DNA from: Chitinimonas sp. BJB300
GTDB taxonomy: Bacteria; Pseudomonadota; Gammaproteobacteria; Burkholderiales; Chitinimonadaceae
Length of the DNA: 37,030 nucleotides
NCBI RefSeq assembly: GCF_002735695.1
Contig: NZ_PDZH01000038.1
Span: 1 to 37,030, forward strand
Direction: 5' to 3'
The first letter of the stretch is position 1; each line of letters starts with the position of its first letter. The notes beneath the pieces were generated by a model. The model was not told where the DNA came from. It did no database searches and was given only the letters and a program-made list of their open reading frames with translations. The position numbers were made by a program, and so were the translations under genes. Positions 1 to 8,438 of this stretch are shown piece by piece.

Positions 1-144
1 TTGAATCATCGCCCAAGAAAGCGACATGGATATAAAACCCCCATCGAGGTATTTACCGAACGAACCGGGATGAATTACAGTCTTGCCAATGGATTTACCA
101 TCCAGTGATAAATAAAAATCCGTCAGGTTCGTTTTTAAATCCGC
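1..144 (-). pseudogene. Partial open frame at window edge, unknown protein
   Basis: The minus strand is open from position 144 down to base 1 (48 codons), after a TAG at 145-147. The translation has a protein-like composition, with segments such as DFYLSLDGKSIGKTV and HPGSFGKYLDGGF, but there is no ATG, GTG or TTG before an internal ATG near the edge. It may be the 5' part of a gene whose start has been lost, a decayed remnant, or chance. I do not recognise the family. The only plus-strand alternative is an upstream extension of the lipoprotein gene at 276, which lacks a ribosome-binding site and has poor composition. Confidence 0.3.
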
Positions 145-275
145 CTATTGAGCTGGCGATAAGGAACAGTCTAATAAAATATGTGACATCAGCCAGAAAT
201 AGTTTGCTTTGTGAGCAACGCACTTTCTCCAAACAATATTTGAAAATTAGAGTTTTTCAGTTCAGGAGTGATTTA

Positions 276-632
276 ATGAAATACGCCAATCGTGAATATG
301 CTGTTGCAGGTGTCGTTGCAGGCATATTGTTGGCAGGTTGTTCATCTTTGCATACTACTGTGCTGCCGCGGGAAAACGGTCTTTACGAGCTGACAGCAAC
401 AGCATCGACCGCCAGAGAGGCGCTGGATGGTGCAATTAAGCAGGCAAATAAGACTTGTGATAATCAAGGTAAACGATTGATTGTCATTAATAATGACGAC
501 CAATCAAGTTCAGAACTTGAACAAACCGCCAAGAATGTGGCCAACAAATTGCTTAAAGCGGCGGGTAATGGAACATTCCGTTTTGATACAGATGTTGAAG
601 GGAAAATATATATGCTGTTTAAATGTGAGTAG
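276..632 (+). CDS. Small putative lipoprotein, function unknown
   Basis: A 118-residue protein beginning MKYANREYAV, with a hydrophobic segment ending in a lipobox (LAGC, Cys about residue 23). This predicts signal peptidase II processing and membrane anchoring. The mature part (about 35-118) has GLYELTATASTAREAL and a short beta/alpha pattern also found in small periplasmic lipoproteins of unknown role. I chose the ATG at 276 because an AGGAG-type site (TCAGGAG) lies upstream and the signal peptide starts there. The longer frame back to 105 would bury the signal sequence. It is convergent with aqpZ, with a shared terminator between them. No function can be assigned. Confidence 0.75.
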   Translation: MKYANREYAVAGVVAGILLAGCSSLHTTVLPRENGLYELTATASTAREALDGAIKQANKTCDNQGKRLIVINNDDQSSSELEQTAKNVANKLLKAAGNGTFRFDTDVEGKIYMLFKCE

Positions 633-658
633 CAGATAGTCAGAGCATGAGCTAAATA

Positions 659-704
659 AATTTGGCCTTTGTGTTACTTATTTAAGCAACACAAAGGCCA
701 AATT
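659..704. terminator. Long perfect hairpin between convergent genes
   Basis: A perfect 17-bp inverted repeat (659-675 with 688-704) surrounds a 12-base loop that can itself pair (CTTA/TAAG). It sits between the convergent lipoprotein gene and aqpZ and probably ends transcription from both sides. The A/T-rich ends of the stem replace a clean U-tract. Confidence 0.7.
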
Positions 705-745
705 GTTCTGCAATACAATCTTTATTGGGTTTTAGTGCTATCCGA

Positions 746-1435
746 TTAAGGAGTCTCACTTCCAATAAAGCGGTAGGTAATAGCACCGAGCACAGCGCCA
801 GCAATCGGCGCAACCCAGAATAACCAGAGTTGTTCAATCGCCCATCCACCGACAAAAAGCGCTACCCCTGTGCTGCGTGCGGGGTTGACTGAAGTATTGG
901 TCACAGGAATGCTGATAAGGTGGATAAGGGTGAGTGCAAGGCCAATGGCGATGGGGGCGAACCCGGCTGGGGCGCGTTTATCGGTTGAACCGAGAATAAC
1001 CAATAAGAAGAACATGGTCATGACTACTTCAGTGACCAACCCCGCTGCCATTGAATAGCCGCCCGGCGAATGGATATCGTAACCGTTTGAAGCAAAGCCC
1101 TTGGTAACGTCAAATCCTGCTGCACCACTGGCAATGAAATATAAAACGGCGCCTGCGGCAATAGCGCCCAAAACCTGCGCAATGATATAGGGGACGAGTT
1201 TGCTGGCAGGGAAGCGACCGCCTGCCCATAAGCCGATAGAGACGGCGGGATTCAGATGGCAGCCAGAAATATGGCCAATACCGTAAGCCATGGTGAGTAC
1301 TGTCAGGCCGAAGGCCAGTGATACACCATGCAAGCCGATGCCTACATTTGGGAAGGCGGCGGCGAGTACTGCGCTGCCACACCCCCCAAGAACAAGCCAA
1401 AAAGTTCCAAGGAATTCAGCACCGTATTGCTTCAT
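746..1435 (-). CDS. aqpZ: Aquaporin Z, water channel
   Basis: An inner-membrane MIP-family channel of 229 residues, the usual length for AqpZ. Both pore motifs are present: HLNPAVS (NPA at 62-64) and SVNPARS (NPA at 184-186). The selectivity-filter positions read Phe42, His172, Thr181 and Arg187, the water-selective pattern rather than the glycerol-facilitator one. Six hydrophobic segments are visible. I start it at the ATG at 1435, preceded by AGGAG with good spacing, and not at the longer frame to 1549, which adds an unrelated N-terminus. The gene stands alone and converges on the lipoprotein gene. Rapid water exchange fits the osmoprotectant genes further on, but that link is inference. 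Confidence 0.95.
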   Translation of the reverse strand: MKQYGAEFLGTFWLVLGGCGSAVLAAAFPNVGIGLHGVSLAFGLTVLTMAYGIGHISGCHLNPAVSIGLWAGGRFPASKLVPYIIAQVLGAIAAGAVLYFIASGAAGFDVTKGFASNGYDIHSPGGYSMAAGLVTEVVMTMFFLLVILGSTDKRAPAGFAPIAIGLALTLIHLISIPVTNTSVNPARSTGVALFVGGWAIEQLWLFWVAPIAGAVLGAITYRFIGSETP

Positions 1436-1950
1436 TTGCTTCTCCTGCGGGTGAGTGAGAATGGCTATGGGCAAATAATGACTAAAAAATAAGAGCGCCC
1501 AGAACGATGGTACAGAATTATAAAGCCTCAATTGAGGTGAGGTTGTCAACCCTCAGACAGCATTGAGACTTTTTTACACAATGCGGTGAACCTTCTTTAG
1601 GGAAAGGGGTACGAATGACAGGGACTTCATTCAATAATATTCGTCAAATAATTGGCGAACGCTTAATTCGTACGACCTGCTGTACTGCCCCGACGTTGAA
1701 GCAAAGTACCCTGGATTTTGCGCTACGGCTAAGCACGGTGTTGATGCTTTTTGTATTCAAATCAAGTTATACATCTAAATTTCGAATGACAAGTACGCTG
1801 CGCCTAAAGCATTTATTTGTTGTTTAGGCTGCTAGTTTCATTGGCAGGTGTAGTGTGGGGATGTTTGAAACTCCATCGCACCGGTGTTATGCATTGCTTG
1901 GGGTTGGCCCGCGGAGAAAGCACGGGCCTTTGCTTGCGTGGTGGATTGAC
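1436..1950. other. Intergenic region between globin and aqpZ
   Basis: About 515 bp separate aqpZ from the end of the globin gene. The aqpZ promoter must lie in its left part. A 70-codon open frame at 1615-1827 has an unlikely composition and no family resemblance, so I do not call it a gene. No RNA gene or clear terminator was seen. Confidence 0.5.
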
Positions 1951-2358
1951 CTAATGAGCTGATGCGGACACCATGACGCCGACCATTGCGCCATACACTT
2001 CGACCCATGCGGCTTTCACTGCCGGTGTAAAGTCATTGCCCAGCCCTTGCTCCAGCGTTTGGATTAGGGCGGCACCGACAGTTTGATAATGCGATGGCTT
2101 AACACCATACCCAGCATGGCGTTTTGCCAGCGCCTGAAGAATAGGAATCAGTGTTTCCTGGTTATTCAATTTGCTTACGGCTGCACCAATCATCTGCATC
2201 AGTTTTTGGCCTTGTTCCTCCATATTTCCTTTAAACATGGGTTTAAGGCTGGCATCTGCAGTAAAGAGATTCTCATAAAAAAGTGCGGCTGCCTGTGGTG
2301 CAATGGCCGCTACTTTCTTCCATGATTCCTGAGTCAGTTTTATGGTTTCTGCGTTCAA
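1951..2358 (-). CDS. Single-domain bacterial globin (Vitreoscilla hemoglobin type)
   Basis: A 135-residue heme protein of the single-domain flavohemoglobin-like globin family, predicted to bind O2 or NO in the cytoplasm. Alignment by eye with Vitreoscilla hemoglobin places the proximal heme ligand at His81 (AKRHAGYGV), the CD1 Phe at 42 (PMFKGN) and the E7 Gln at about 49. The HYQTVGAAL stretch of the FG region is also conserved. There is no FAD/NAD reductase domain, so it is not a full Hmp. The start codon is TTG at 2358, seven bases after a strong AGGAG, and no in-frame ATG lies nearby. It is monocistronic. No obvious FNR-type palindrome was seen upstream, so oxygen control is only a guess. 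Confidence 0.9.
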   Translation of the reverse strand: MNAETIKLTQESWKKVAAIAPQAAALFYENLFTADASLKPMFKGNMEEQGQKLMQMIGAAVSKLNNQETLIPILQALAKRHAGYGVKPSHYQTVGAALIQTLEQGLGNDFTPAVKAAWVEVYGAMVGVMVSASAH

Positions 2359-2715
2359 TTTATATCTCCTCTTTATTTTCTAGCTTTATAAATCTACTAA
2401 TCTAAAATTTATGACCAATTAAATAAGCAGATTGAGGTGCTTGCTTTTATTTGGCTAGATTGGCAGGTTTGATAAGGTTTTGCGTTATGCGATGCTAGTT
2501 AGGTTGTAGCACCTAATTGCACGAATTTACTATCGCAATGAGAAGTAACCGACTGCCGGATGGCGGCTTCAAAGAAGATTTGGAGCGGTGTTTATGAACG
2601 GAGCGTTGGTACGGGCTTTTTCGTGCTGTTATGGCTTTAAATCCATAGCAGCACGTCTCCTAATTCAAGGCTATTAATGGCTTGATGAAGATGGCAGCGA
2701 ATAGGCAATAAGCCA
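2359..2715. other. Intergenic region with a 13-bp hairpin
   Basis: This region holds the globin promoter and leader on the right of that gene, and the 3' flank of the secreted-protein gene. A hairpin with a 13-bp stem containing one G-T pair lies at 2622-2634 and 2643-2655. It is about 60 bp past the secreted-protein stop and could be its terminator, although no U-tract follows on the minus strand. Nothing else is recognised. Confidence 0.45.
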
Positions 2716-3099
2716 TTATTTGAACGGTGGCTTGGGATCGCTTTTGGTGCAAACCTTTTCGCCGGTGTCAGATCGTGTGAAGCAGATAGGTTTGTTGTCA
2801 GGCGAATGCTGTTTTTCCGCCGGAACATGCCGCTTTTTTGGCTTTAGATCAACGGGGTTTTCTGGCGAAATTTCGATCTTATAGCTTAACCGGTTTTTAT
2901 TTCTTAGACACTCGTTGCGATCGTTCCACGTAAAACGGGTTTCACAGTTATTTGCATCGCGTAAACGCGAACATTTGTCGAGCGCTGGCCCCTGTAGGCC
3001 ATTGCATGATGGGGAATAGGAAGAGGGCGTGGATGTTGCCTGCGCTTCTGCAAGGAAGACCAAAGGCATAGTTGCGAGGATGAATGTTTTTTGAAGCAT
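2716..3099 (-). CDS. Small Cys-rich secreted protein, unknown function
   Basis: A 127-residue protein with a Sec signal peptide (MLQKTFILATMPLVFLAEAQA, likely cut near residue 21). The mature chain carries six Cys (32, 43, 52, 64, 106, 117), so three periplasmic disulfides are possible. The middle and C-terminal parts are Lys/Pro-rich. The ATG at 3099 has only a weak ribosome-binding site. I do not recognise the family. The gene stands alone between the globin and the P-loop kinase genes, so neighbours give no hint of function. Confidence 0.6.
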   Translation of the reverse strand: MLQKTFILATMPLVFLAEAQATSTPSSYSPSCNGLQGPALDKCSRLRDANNCETRFTWNDRNECLRNKNRLSYKIEISPENPVDLKPKKRHVPAEKQHSPDNKPICFTRSDTGEKVCTKSDPKPPFK

Positions 3100-3337
3100 T
3101 GTGTAACCAAACTTAGGCTGAGGTGAAAATTAGAATAGTTCAGGGTACTCAATACGCCGCACAGCGCAGTCATTTTGAGTCATGGCATTCTCCGGTGGTA
3201 AGCAAAGGCATCTATTTCAGGCTGGGCGCTTTATAGCGCTGGACTGGAAGTCTTTCAGGAAGTTCACTCGTGCAGTTGGGGGCATAGTTTGGCAAGGCAG
3301 GCCAGGCCTCCGCTGCATATCGCAAAGGCCAGGTCGT

Positions 3338-3874
3338 TTACTGCCAAGCCAGTATGTCTCGAATCTGTTGGGCGACGTCTGCGACAGATTGGCCATCGTT
3401 ATGCACCACGGCATCTTCCAGTTTCAGGTTTTCTATCGTGGCGGTCATCGGTGCGCTTTCCCGTAGATGTTCGTCTAGCGTCTCGCCTGTATCGCGGCGT
3501 GTCAGTCGCGCTTCGACGGTTTGCAGTGAGGCATGCAGGCGAATTACGGTGAGAGGCGTCTGGAGAAAAGCCTGTCGCAAAGCCACTGGCAGCGTGTTAT
3601 CCAATAGCCCTCGTGGCAGAACGAGGTATTCCACGCCAACCGCGCAGAAATTGGGCCAGATCGACAGCAGGTTTTGAAGGATGAGCTGGTCGTACTGGTG
3701 GTCAGGAAAGCTGTCACCCAGGTTTGCCCAGCATAGCCAATCGAGGTCGATGACGGCCGAGGCAACGCCTGTTTCTTCGAGTTGACGCCCTACTTCGGTG
3801 GCGACGGTGGTTTTGCCCGAACCGAGTGTACCGGTGAGAAGCAGAATGCCTTTAGGGTCTAGTTGCTGTTGCAT
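3338..3874 (-). CDS. P-loop kinase-like NTPase
   Basis: A 178-residue cytoplasmic protein of the small P-loop kinase superfamily (AAA/adenylylsulfate-kinase-like). Walker A is GTLGSGKTT at 15-23 with Lys21. VIDLDWL at about 41-47 may bind or position substrate. A later stretch with several Arg (VEARLTRRDTGE) fits the mobile lid of nucleoside or APS kinases. The length is normal for a stand-alone kinase. The substrate cannot be read from the sequence. It lies downstream of betI on the same strand, but about 230 bp away with a degenerate repeat between them, so it is probably not in the same operon. Confidence 0.75.
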   Translation of the reverse strand: MQQQLDPKGILLLTGTLGSGKTTVATEVGRQLEETGVASAVIDLDWLCWANLGDSFPDHQYDQLILQNLLSIWPNFCAVGVEYLVLPRGLLDNTLPVALRQAFLQTPLTVIRLHASLQTVEARLTRRDTGETLDEHLRESAPMTATIENLKLEDAVVHNDGQSVADVAQQIRDILAWQ

Positions 3875-4001
3875 GGTCTATTTATCGCAATGTGGTGATG
3901 TGAATGCCTCTCGGCTATCAATTCGAGATTTTGCTGTGCAGCCGTATAGGGGAATAGGTCGCTTGAAAGTCTGCTTGCGCCAAGGCAACAGGCAAATACC
4001 C

Positions 4002-4080
4002 AGAACCTGTTGCTTCGCATCGATGATACGGCGTTGAAAATACAGCTGGAATACGCATTATCCAGTGTACGCCGCCGCCT
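4002..4080 (-). repeat. Degenerate fragment of the 145-bp dispersed repeat
   Basis: Starting at AGAACCTG, this stretch follows the order of the repeat copy at 28193 (GGCGTTGAAAA, then GGAATACGCATT in place of GGAATGCTCATT) with many changes and a short deletion near the end. It looks like an old, decayed copy in inverted orientation. The identity is judged by eye and is weak. Confidence 0.4.
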
Positions 4081-4107
4081 GGATTACATAAGAGGGTAAA
4101 CAGATTC

Positions 4108-4701
4108 TTAGGTTGCTGTGCTACCCAATCGTTCTTCCAGATAGTCGAATGCGATGGTGAGCGCGTATTCGGTATCAAACGTGCCCCCGGCCAATGCGCC
4201 TCGCAGCCATAGCCCATCAATGAGGGCAGCAAGGCCGTGCGCGGCAGGGCGTGCTTTGTTTGTTGGCAATACGCGGCGGAAGTGAAAGCAGAGGTTTGAA
4301 TACAGGCGGCGATTGTTGATGCGCTGTAGGCGTTGCAGGGCAGGGTGATGCATGCTGGTAGCCCAGAAGGCTAGCCAGGTCTGGATAGCGGGGCTATTTA
4401 CCTGGCTTTCTGTGAAGTTGGCTTCGATGATGGCGCGCAGGTGTGCTTTTGCATCGGTGTTGTCCAGCAAAGCCCGCCGCTCGCGCAGTGCTTGGGTTAG
4501 CGACTGCATCAGGTAACGCATGGTGGCTTCCAGCAAGCCGTTTTTGTCCTGGAAATAGTGGCTGATGATGCCGTTGGACAACCCGGCCTGTCGGGCGATA
4601 TAGGCTAGGCTGGCGTCGCCCAGCCCCACTTGGTGAATGGATTTCAGCGTGGCCTCAATCAGCTGCGAGCGACGGATCGGTTGCATTCCCACTTTGGGCA
4701 T
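4108..4701 (-). CDS. betI: TetR-family repressor BetI
   Basis: A choline-responsive repressor of glycine-betaine synthesis genes, 197 residues, the normal BetI length. The N-terminus ([19 protein letters not shown]) and the helix-turn-helix part (residues about 28-50, ending in [12 protein letters not shown]) are characteristic of BetI rather than TetR proteins in general. [12 protein letters not shown] and GLWLRGAL in the ligand domain also match. The start is ATG 4701 with a weak AGGT upstream. In many proteobacteria betI heads the betIBA operon. Here it is alone and about 7 kb from betA, betB and the transporter, with a histidine kinase, an HD-GYP protein and repeats between. Confidence 0.93.
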   Translation of the reverse strand: MPKVGMQPIRRSQLIEATLKSIHQVGLGDASLAYIARQAGLSNGIISHYFQDKNGLLEATMRYLMQSLTQALRERRALLDNTDAKAHLRAIIEANFTESQVNSPAIQTWLAFWATSMHHPALQRLQRINNRRLYSNLCFHFRRVLPTNKARPAAHGLAALIDGLWLRGALAGGTFDTEYALTIAFDYLEERLGSTAT

Positions 4702-5487
4702 AACGCGTTTACCTGTCAGTACGAGCCTTCAAAGACGCTGGGCCGCAAGGCTTTAGCATCGTCGGCCCGATGGGGATTTCCCTTGGCTTTGGGAGCATAG
4801 CTGTAAATCTTCTATTTATTACGATAGGGCATTCTGTAAAGGCAGCTATATCTGGCAGCCCTTCGAGCATGTCTGCTTGCCCGGGGCGCGATCCTACAAG
4901 GCTTGTCATGAAAAATCATCCTCCAAGTAGGGCACAGGTTTAATCGGGGAGGCGCGAAACCTTTTCCGTTTTGCGCACTCAGGCAGATGAGTCCGAATCC
5001 TAGGCTTCCCTATTGCCACCTTGCTTGTTTCCTGCGTTTTGGCAGCGTGGTGGGCATGCTGCGGTTGGCCCGTGGCGGTGCCATTGTTTCCGCTATGCAT
5101 TGAGCTATCACGAAATCAAATAGTCGGTAAGTCAGACGGCGAACGCATGTCCATTGAGGATGCGCATTAGGGACGAGGAATCCAGTCATACATCTTGCCG
5201 TGTCTGGTGGTTGTGGCTACCAGACATATCCCTTGCCTTCACCCAGGAAATGGACGAATGGCCGCAGCTTCATCGGCATTAGCGTGGCCCCGATAACAAA
5301 CGTGGGGGTCTCACCCTCCCATGCGTCGTCTGGCCTGCAAGGTTGCCTGCGTTGCGCCCTTTTGCAACGAGTATCCGCAACGATTGCCTAAGGCAAGCAC
5401 GCGGAATACAAGCAGTTGACCGACGTGGAAAAGTGAGCGGTGCCTGCGCTCAGGCTGCCGCCACTATTACGCCGATCAGGAAGCAAA
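4702..5487. other. Gene-poor divergent region between betI and the hybrid kinase
   Basis: About 785 bp with no convincing gene. It must hold the betI promoter and the promoter of the kinase/HD-GYP operon. A perfect 8-bp inverted repeat with a 10-base loop (5201-5208 with 5219-5226) could be a regulator site or an RNA hairpin. Open frames on either strand (4906-5100 minus, 5200-5391 plus) look like chance or decayed remnants. Confidence 0.5.
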
Positions 5488-8436
5488 ATGCCAAGCAACA
5501 AAGTGGAATCGACAAACAGCACTATCAGCACTGTCGGTACGATAACGATTGATGAGCTGGGTAAGGTTCGTTCCTTCGACGCGGTTTCCGAGCGGATATT
5601 CGGTTATTCGAAATCCGATGTCGTCGGCAAGAATGTGTCGATGTTGATGCCCGAGCCCTATCACTCGGAACACGATGAATATCTGGCGCGTTTCGCCAAG
5701 GCTGGCGACCCCCGCGTTATTGGCAAGGGCCGGGAAGTTATTGGCAGGCGCCGCGATGGTAGCAACTTCCCTATCTGGCTTGCCGTCAATGAAGTTTGCT
5801 TGAGTGAAGAGCGTGTCTTTGTCGGCTCGGTGGTGGATCTGTCTGGGCAGAAGATGGTAGAAGCCAACCTCGCGTCCAGCCTGGAAACCACCCGCGCGAT
5901 TCTGGATACGGCGGTGAACCCCATCATCACGATTGATGCGACAGGCTTTATCCGCTCGATCAACCCGGCTGCGGAAGTGCTGTTTGGCTATGACTGGCAG
6001 GAGGTGGTAGGGCAAAAAGTCAATGTGCTGATGCCCGAACCCTACCGTTCAAGCCACGATGGTTATATCAAGCGCTATCTGGAAGGCGGCGAACCGCGTG
6101 TGATTGGCAGTGGCAGGGAAGTGATTGGTCGGCGAAAAGACCAATCCACTTTTCCGATGCACCTCTCCGTGGGCCAGATGAAGGTGTCGGGTTCAGAGAT
6201 GTTCGTCGGCATCATCGCTGACATCAGCAAGCTGAAAGCCGCCGAGGAAAGGCTGGCAGCCAGCCTGGAGACATCGCGGGCTATTCTTGATACCGCGGTC
6301 AACCCCATTATCACCATCAATGCATCCGGCATCGTGCAGTCGTTCAACTCGGCGGCAGAAGTCCTGTTTGGGTATGGCAGCGACGAAGTGGTGCACCAGA
6401 ACGTCAATATACTGATGCCGAATCCGTATCATGCCGAGCACGATGGGTATCTTTCCCGTTACCTCAAGGAGGGAGAGCCAAGGGTGATTGGCCGGGGGCG
6501 CGAGGTGGAAGGGCGGAAGAAAGACGGTTTGACCTTCCCCATGCACTTGTCTGTTGGCGCTATGCGGGTGGCGGGCGAGCCGATGTTCGTCGGCATCATC
6601 GCTGATATCACCGAGTTGAAACGGGCGAAGGAAGATGCCGAGGCGGGGGCCAAGACCAAGGCGGCATTTGTGGCCAACATGAGTCACGAAATACGTACGC
6701 CGATGAACGCCATCATCGGTTTTGCCGAGTTCGTGCTACACGACCAAAGCCTTTCCTCCTCGGCCCATAAGTATGTGCAGACCATTCTGCGATCGGCAAA
6801 TGCGTTGATGGGCATCATCAACGATGTGCTGGATGTATCCAAGCTCGAAAGCGGCAAGTTTTCATTGGAATCGGTCAGTTTCCACCTGCCCAATGCGCTA
6901 ACCGATGCACTGACCACCATCGAACATCAGGCTGCCGAAAAAAACCTTCAAGTCCGTATCGATTACGACGCTACGTTGCCGATTCGTGTAACGGGCGACC
7001 CTGCCAGGTTGCGGCAGGTGATTTTGAACCTGGTGAGCAACGCCATCAAATTCACCGAGGGGGGCAGCATTACCCTTTCTGTTCGGCCCAGCAACCGGCC
7101 AGATATGGTGACGTTTGCCGTTACGGATACGGGCATCGGCATGACGCCCAAGCAAATCACCAATGTATTCGAGGCGTTTACACAAGCGGACGTCAGTACT
7201 ACCCGGCGCTTTGGCGGCACTGGGCTGGGGACGACCATCTCAAAACAGATTGTGGAATTGATGGGCGGAAAGATTTGGATTGAGAGTGAGCTGGGCAAGG
7301 GGTCCTCTTTCTATTTCACCGCCTTGCTGCCCGAAGCCCCCCGCAAGGCTGAGTGCCTGTATGAAAACGGTTATGCGATGGTGGATGAATATGTGTCGCC
7401 TCGCCTGTTTCATGTCTTGCTGGCCGAGGATATCCACGCCAATGCAACCTTGGCGCTGCTTCGGTTGAAACGTCAGGGTCATGTGGTGGAATGGTACCCG
7501 GATGGCAAGAAAGCATTGGATGCATACCAGGCAGGTAACTTCGACCTGATACTCATGGACGTGATGATGCCGGAGAAAGATGGCTGGGCCGCGACGAGCA
7601 AGATCCGCGAGCTGGAAGCGGGCACCGGCCGGCATACGCCCATACTCGCCCTGACAGCCAGTGTGATGAATGAGGATTATCAACGGTGCCTGGCCGCCGG
7701 CATGGATGGCGTGGAAGTCAAACCTATCGACTTCAATTGCCTGTTTGCTTCAATGGAGCAGATTGTCCCCGCAGGCGTTGGTAAACCCAATGCCGCCCAA
7801 AAGTTCAGCCTGGAGATTCCCGTTGAGTTGGACTTTACGCCCATTGAAGGGATCGTCAACGTACGGCGTGCGCTCAATACCTGGGGCGGTGCGCTGCCTT
7901 ATGCCAGGGCGCTGGCTTCCTTTACCGTACAGCATGGAAATGATGCAACGAAGATGAGGCGGCTGCTGATGGCATCGGATGACTTTGAGCAGGTGCGGGC
8001 CGCAGCGCATGCTCTGAAGGGTGTCGCGGGCAATTTGTTTATCGAAGGCGTGGCCGGCTTGGCGGCGGAAATCGATGCAGATATGAAAGCCGGCCAGCAG
8101 AGCACCGTCAAATCGAGGCTGGATGACTTGGAGCAAGCGCTTCGGGCCACCACTACTGCTATTGGCCAGCTTCGTATTCCTGATAGAGGCCCCGATGTGG
8201 CCTCTATTGCGGAATCGGGTACGAAGTCCACTGGCCAGTTGTTTGCAGCGTTGCTGCTGGCATTGGATGAGCTTAATCCCGATGTTGTCGAACCCATACT
8301 TGAAGAGCTTGCACGCTATGTCAGTTCGGCGGAACTCGCGCCAATTCAAAGGGAGTTAGAAGCTTTTCGTTTCGAAGCAGCGAAACAGGAAGCAACGGTG
8401 TTGGCTTGCAAGCTGGCCGCCCTTGAGGAGCAATAG
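5488..8436 (+). CDS. Hybrid histidine kinase: three FixL-like PAS, HisKA/HATPase, REC, HPt
   Basis: A soluble sensor kinase of 982 residues with no membrane segment. Domains in order: PAS1 (about 15-118), PAS2 (143-247), PAS3 (271-375), dimerisation/phosphoacceptor (NMSHEIRTP, His400), ATPase (N box Asn518, DTGIG 547-551, GGTGLG 576-581), receiver (Glu647, Asp648, Asp691, Thr723, Lys745) and HPt (AHALKG, His841). The relay His400-Asp691-His841 is therefore complete. Each PAS has the FixL-type region MPxPY...HD...RVIG-GRE. His62, His190 and His318 align with the FixL heme ligand and Arg82, Arg210 and Arg338 with its O2-switch Arg. I start at ATG 5488, four bases after AGGAAG, not the GTG at 5440. 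The next gene begins 2 bp after the stop and encodes the likely output. Signal and heme content are inference. Confidence 0.92.
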   Translation: MPSNKVESTNSTISTVGTITIDELGKVRSFDAVSERIFGYSKSDVVGKNVSMLMPEPYHSEHDEYLARFAKAGDPRVIGKGREVIGRRRDGSNFPIWLAVNEVCLSEERVFVGSVVDLSGQKMVEANLASSLETTRAILDTAVNPIITIDATGFIRSINPAAEVLFGYDWQEVVGQKVNVLMPEPYRSSHDGYIKRYLEGGEPRVIGSGREVIGRRKDQSTFPMHLSVGQMKVSGSEMFVGIIADISKLKAAEERLAASLETSRAILDTAVNPIITINASGIVQSFNSAAEVLFGYGSDEVVHQNVNILMPNPYHAEHDGYLSRYLKEGEPRVIGRGREVEGRKKDGLTFPMHLSVGAMRVAGEPMFVGIIADITELKRAKEDAEAGAKTKAAFVANMSHEIRTPMNAIIGFAEFVLHDQSLSSSAHKYVQTILRSANALMGIINDVLDVSKLESGKFSLESVSFHLPNALTDALTTIEHQAAEKNLQVRIDYDATLPIRVTGDPARLRQVILNLVSNAIKFTEGGSITLSVRPSNRPDMVTFAVTDTGIGMTPKQITNVFEAFTQADVSTTRRFGGTGLGTTISKQIVELMGGKIWIESELGKGSSFYFTALLPEAPRKAECLYENGYAMVDEYVSPRLFHVLLAEDIHANATLALLRLKRQGHVVEWYPDGKKALDAYQAGNFDLILMDVMMPEKDGWAATSKIRELEAGTGRHTPILALTASVMNEDYQRCLAAGMDGVEVKPIDFNCLFASMEQIVPAGVGKPNAAQKFSLEIPVELDFTPIEGIVNVRRALNTWGGALPYARALASFTVQHGNDATKMRRLLMASDDFEQVRAAAHALKGVAGNLFIEGVAGLAAEIDADMKAGQQSTVKSRLDDLEQALRATTTAIGQLRIPDRGPDVASIAESGTKSTGQLFAALLLALDELNPDVVEPILEELARYVSSAELAPIQRELEAFRFEAAKQEATVLACKLAALEEQ

Positions 8437-8438
8437 CC

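Noticed and set aside
870-1400. Open frames on both strands inside aqpZ
   Set aside because: They lie in other frames of a clear aquaporin gene and have no domain, start site or composition of their own.
1615-1827. 70-codon plus-strand frame between aqpZ and the globin gene
   Set aside because: An AGGGG-like site precedes it, but the translation is unlike any family and has poor composition. It is kept as intergenic.
4906-5100. 64-codon minus-strand frame upstream of the kinase operon
   Set aside because: His/Ala/Lys-rich, low-quality translation without ribosome-binding site. Probably chance.
5440-5487. GTG at 5440 as kinase start
   Set aside because: The ATG at 5488 has AGGAAG at ideal distance and the extra 16 residues are not domain-like.
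4900-5487. c-di-GMP riboswitch in the leader of the kinase/HD-GYP operon
   Set aside because: I looked for the GEMM-type conserved core and did not find it.
5530-6612. Direct DNA repeats within the kinase gene as a mobile or CRISPR-like array
   Set aside because: The 384-bp periodicity is explained by three homologous PAS domains in one reading frame.
5476-8349. Long minus-strand frames opposite the hybrid kinase
   Set aside because: Antisense shadows caused by GC-rich third positions and the internal PAS repeats. The plus-strand frame has complete domains.
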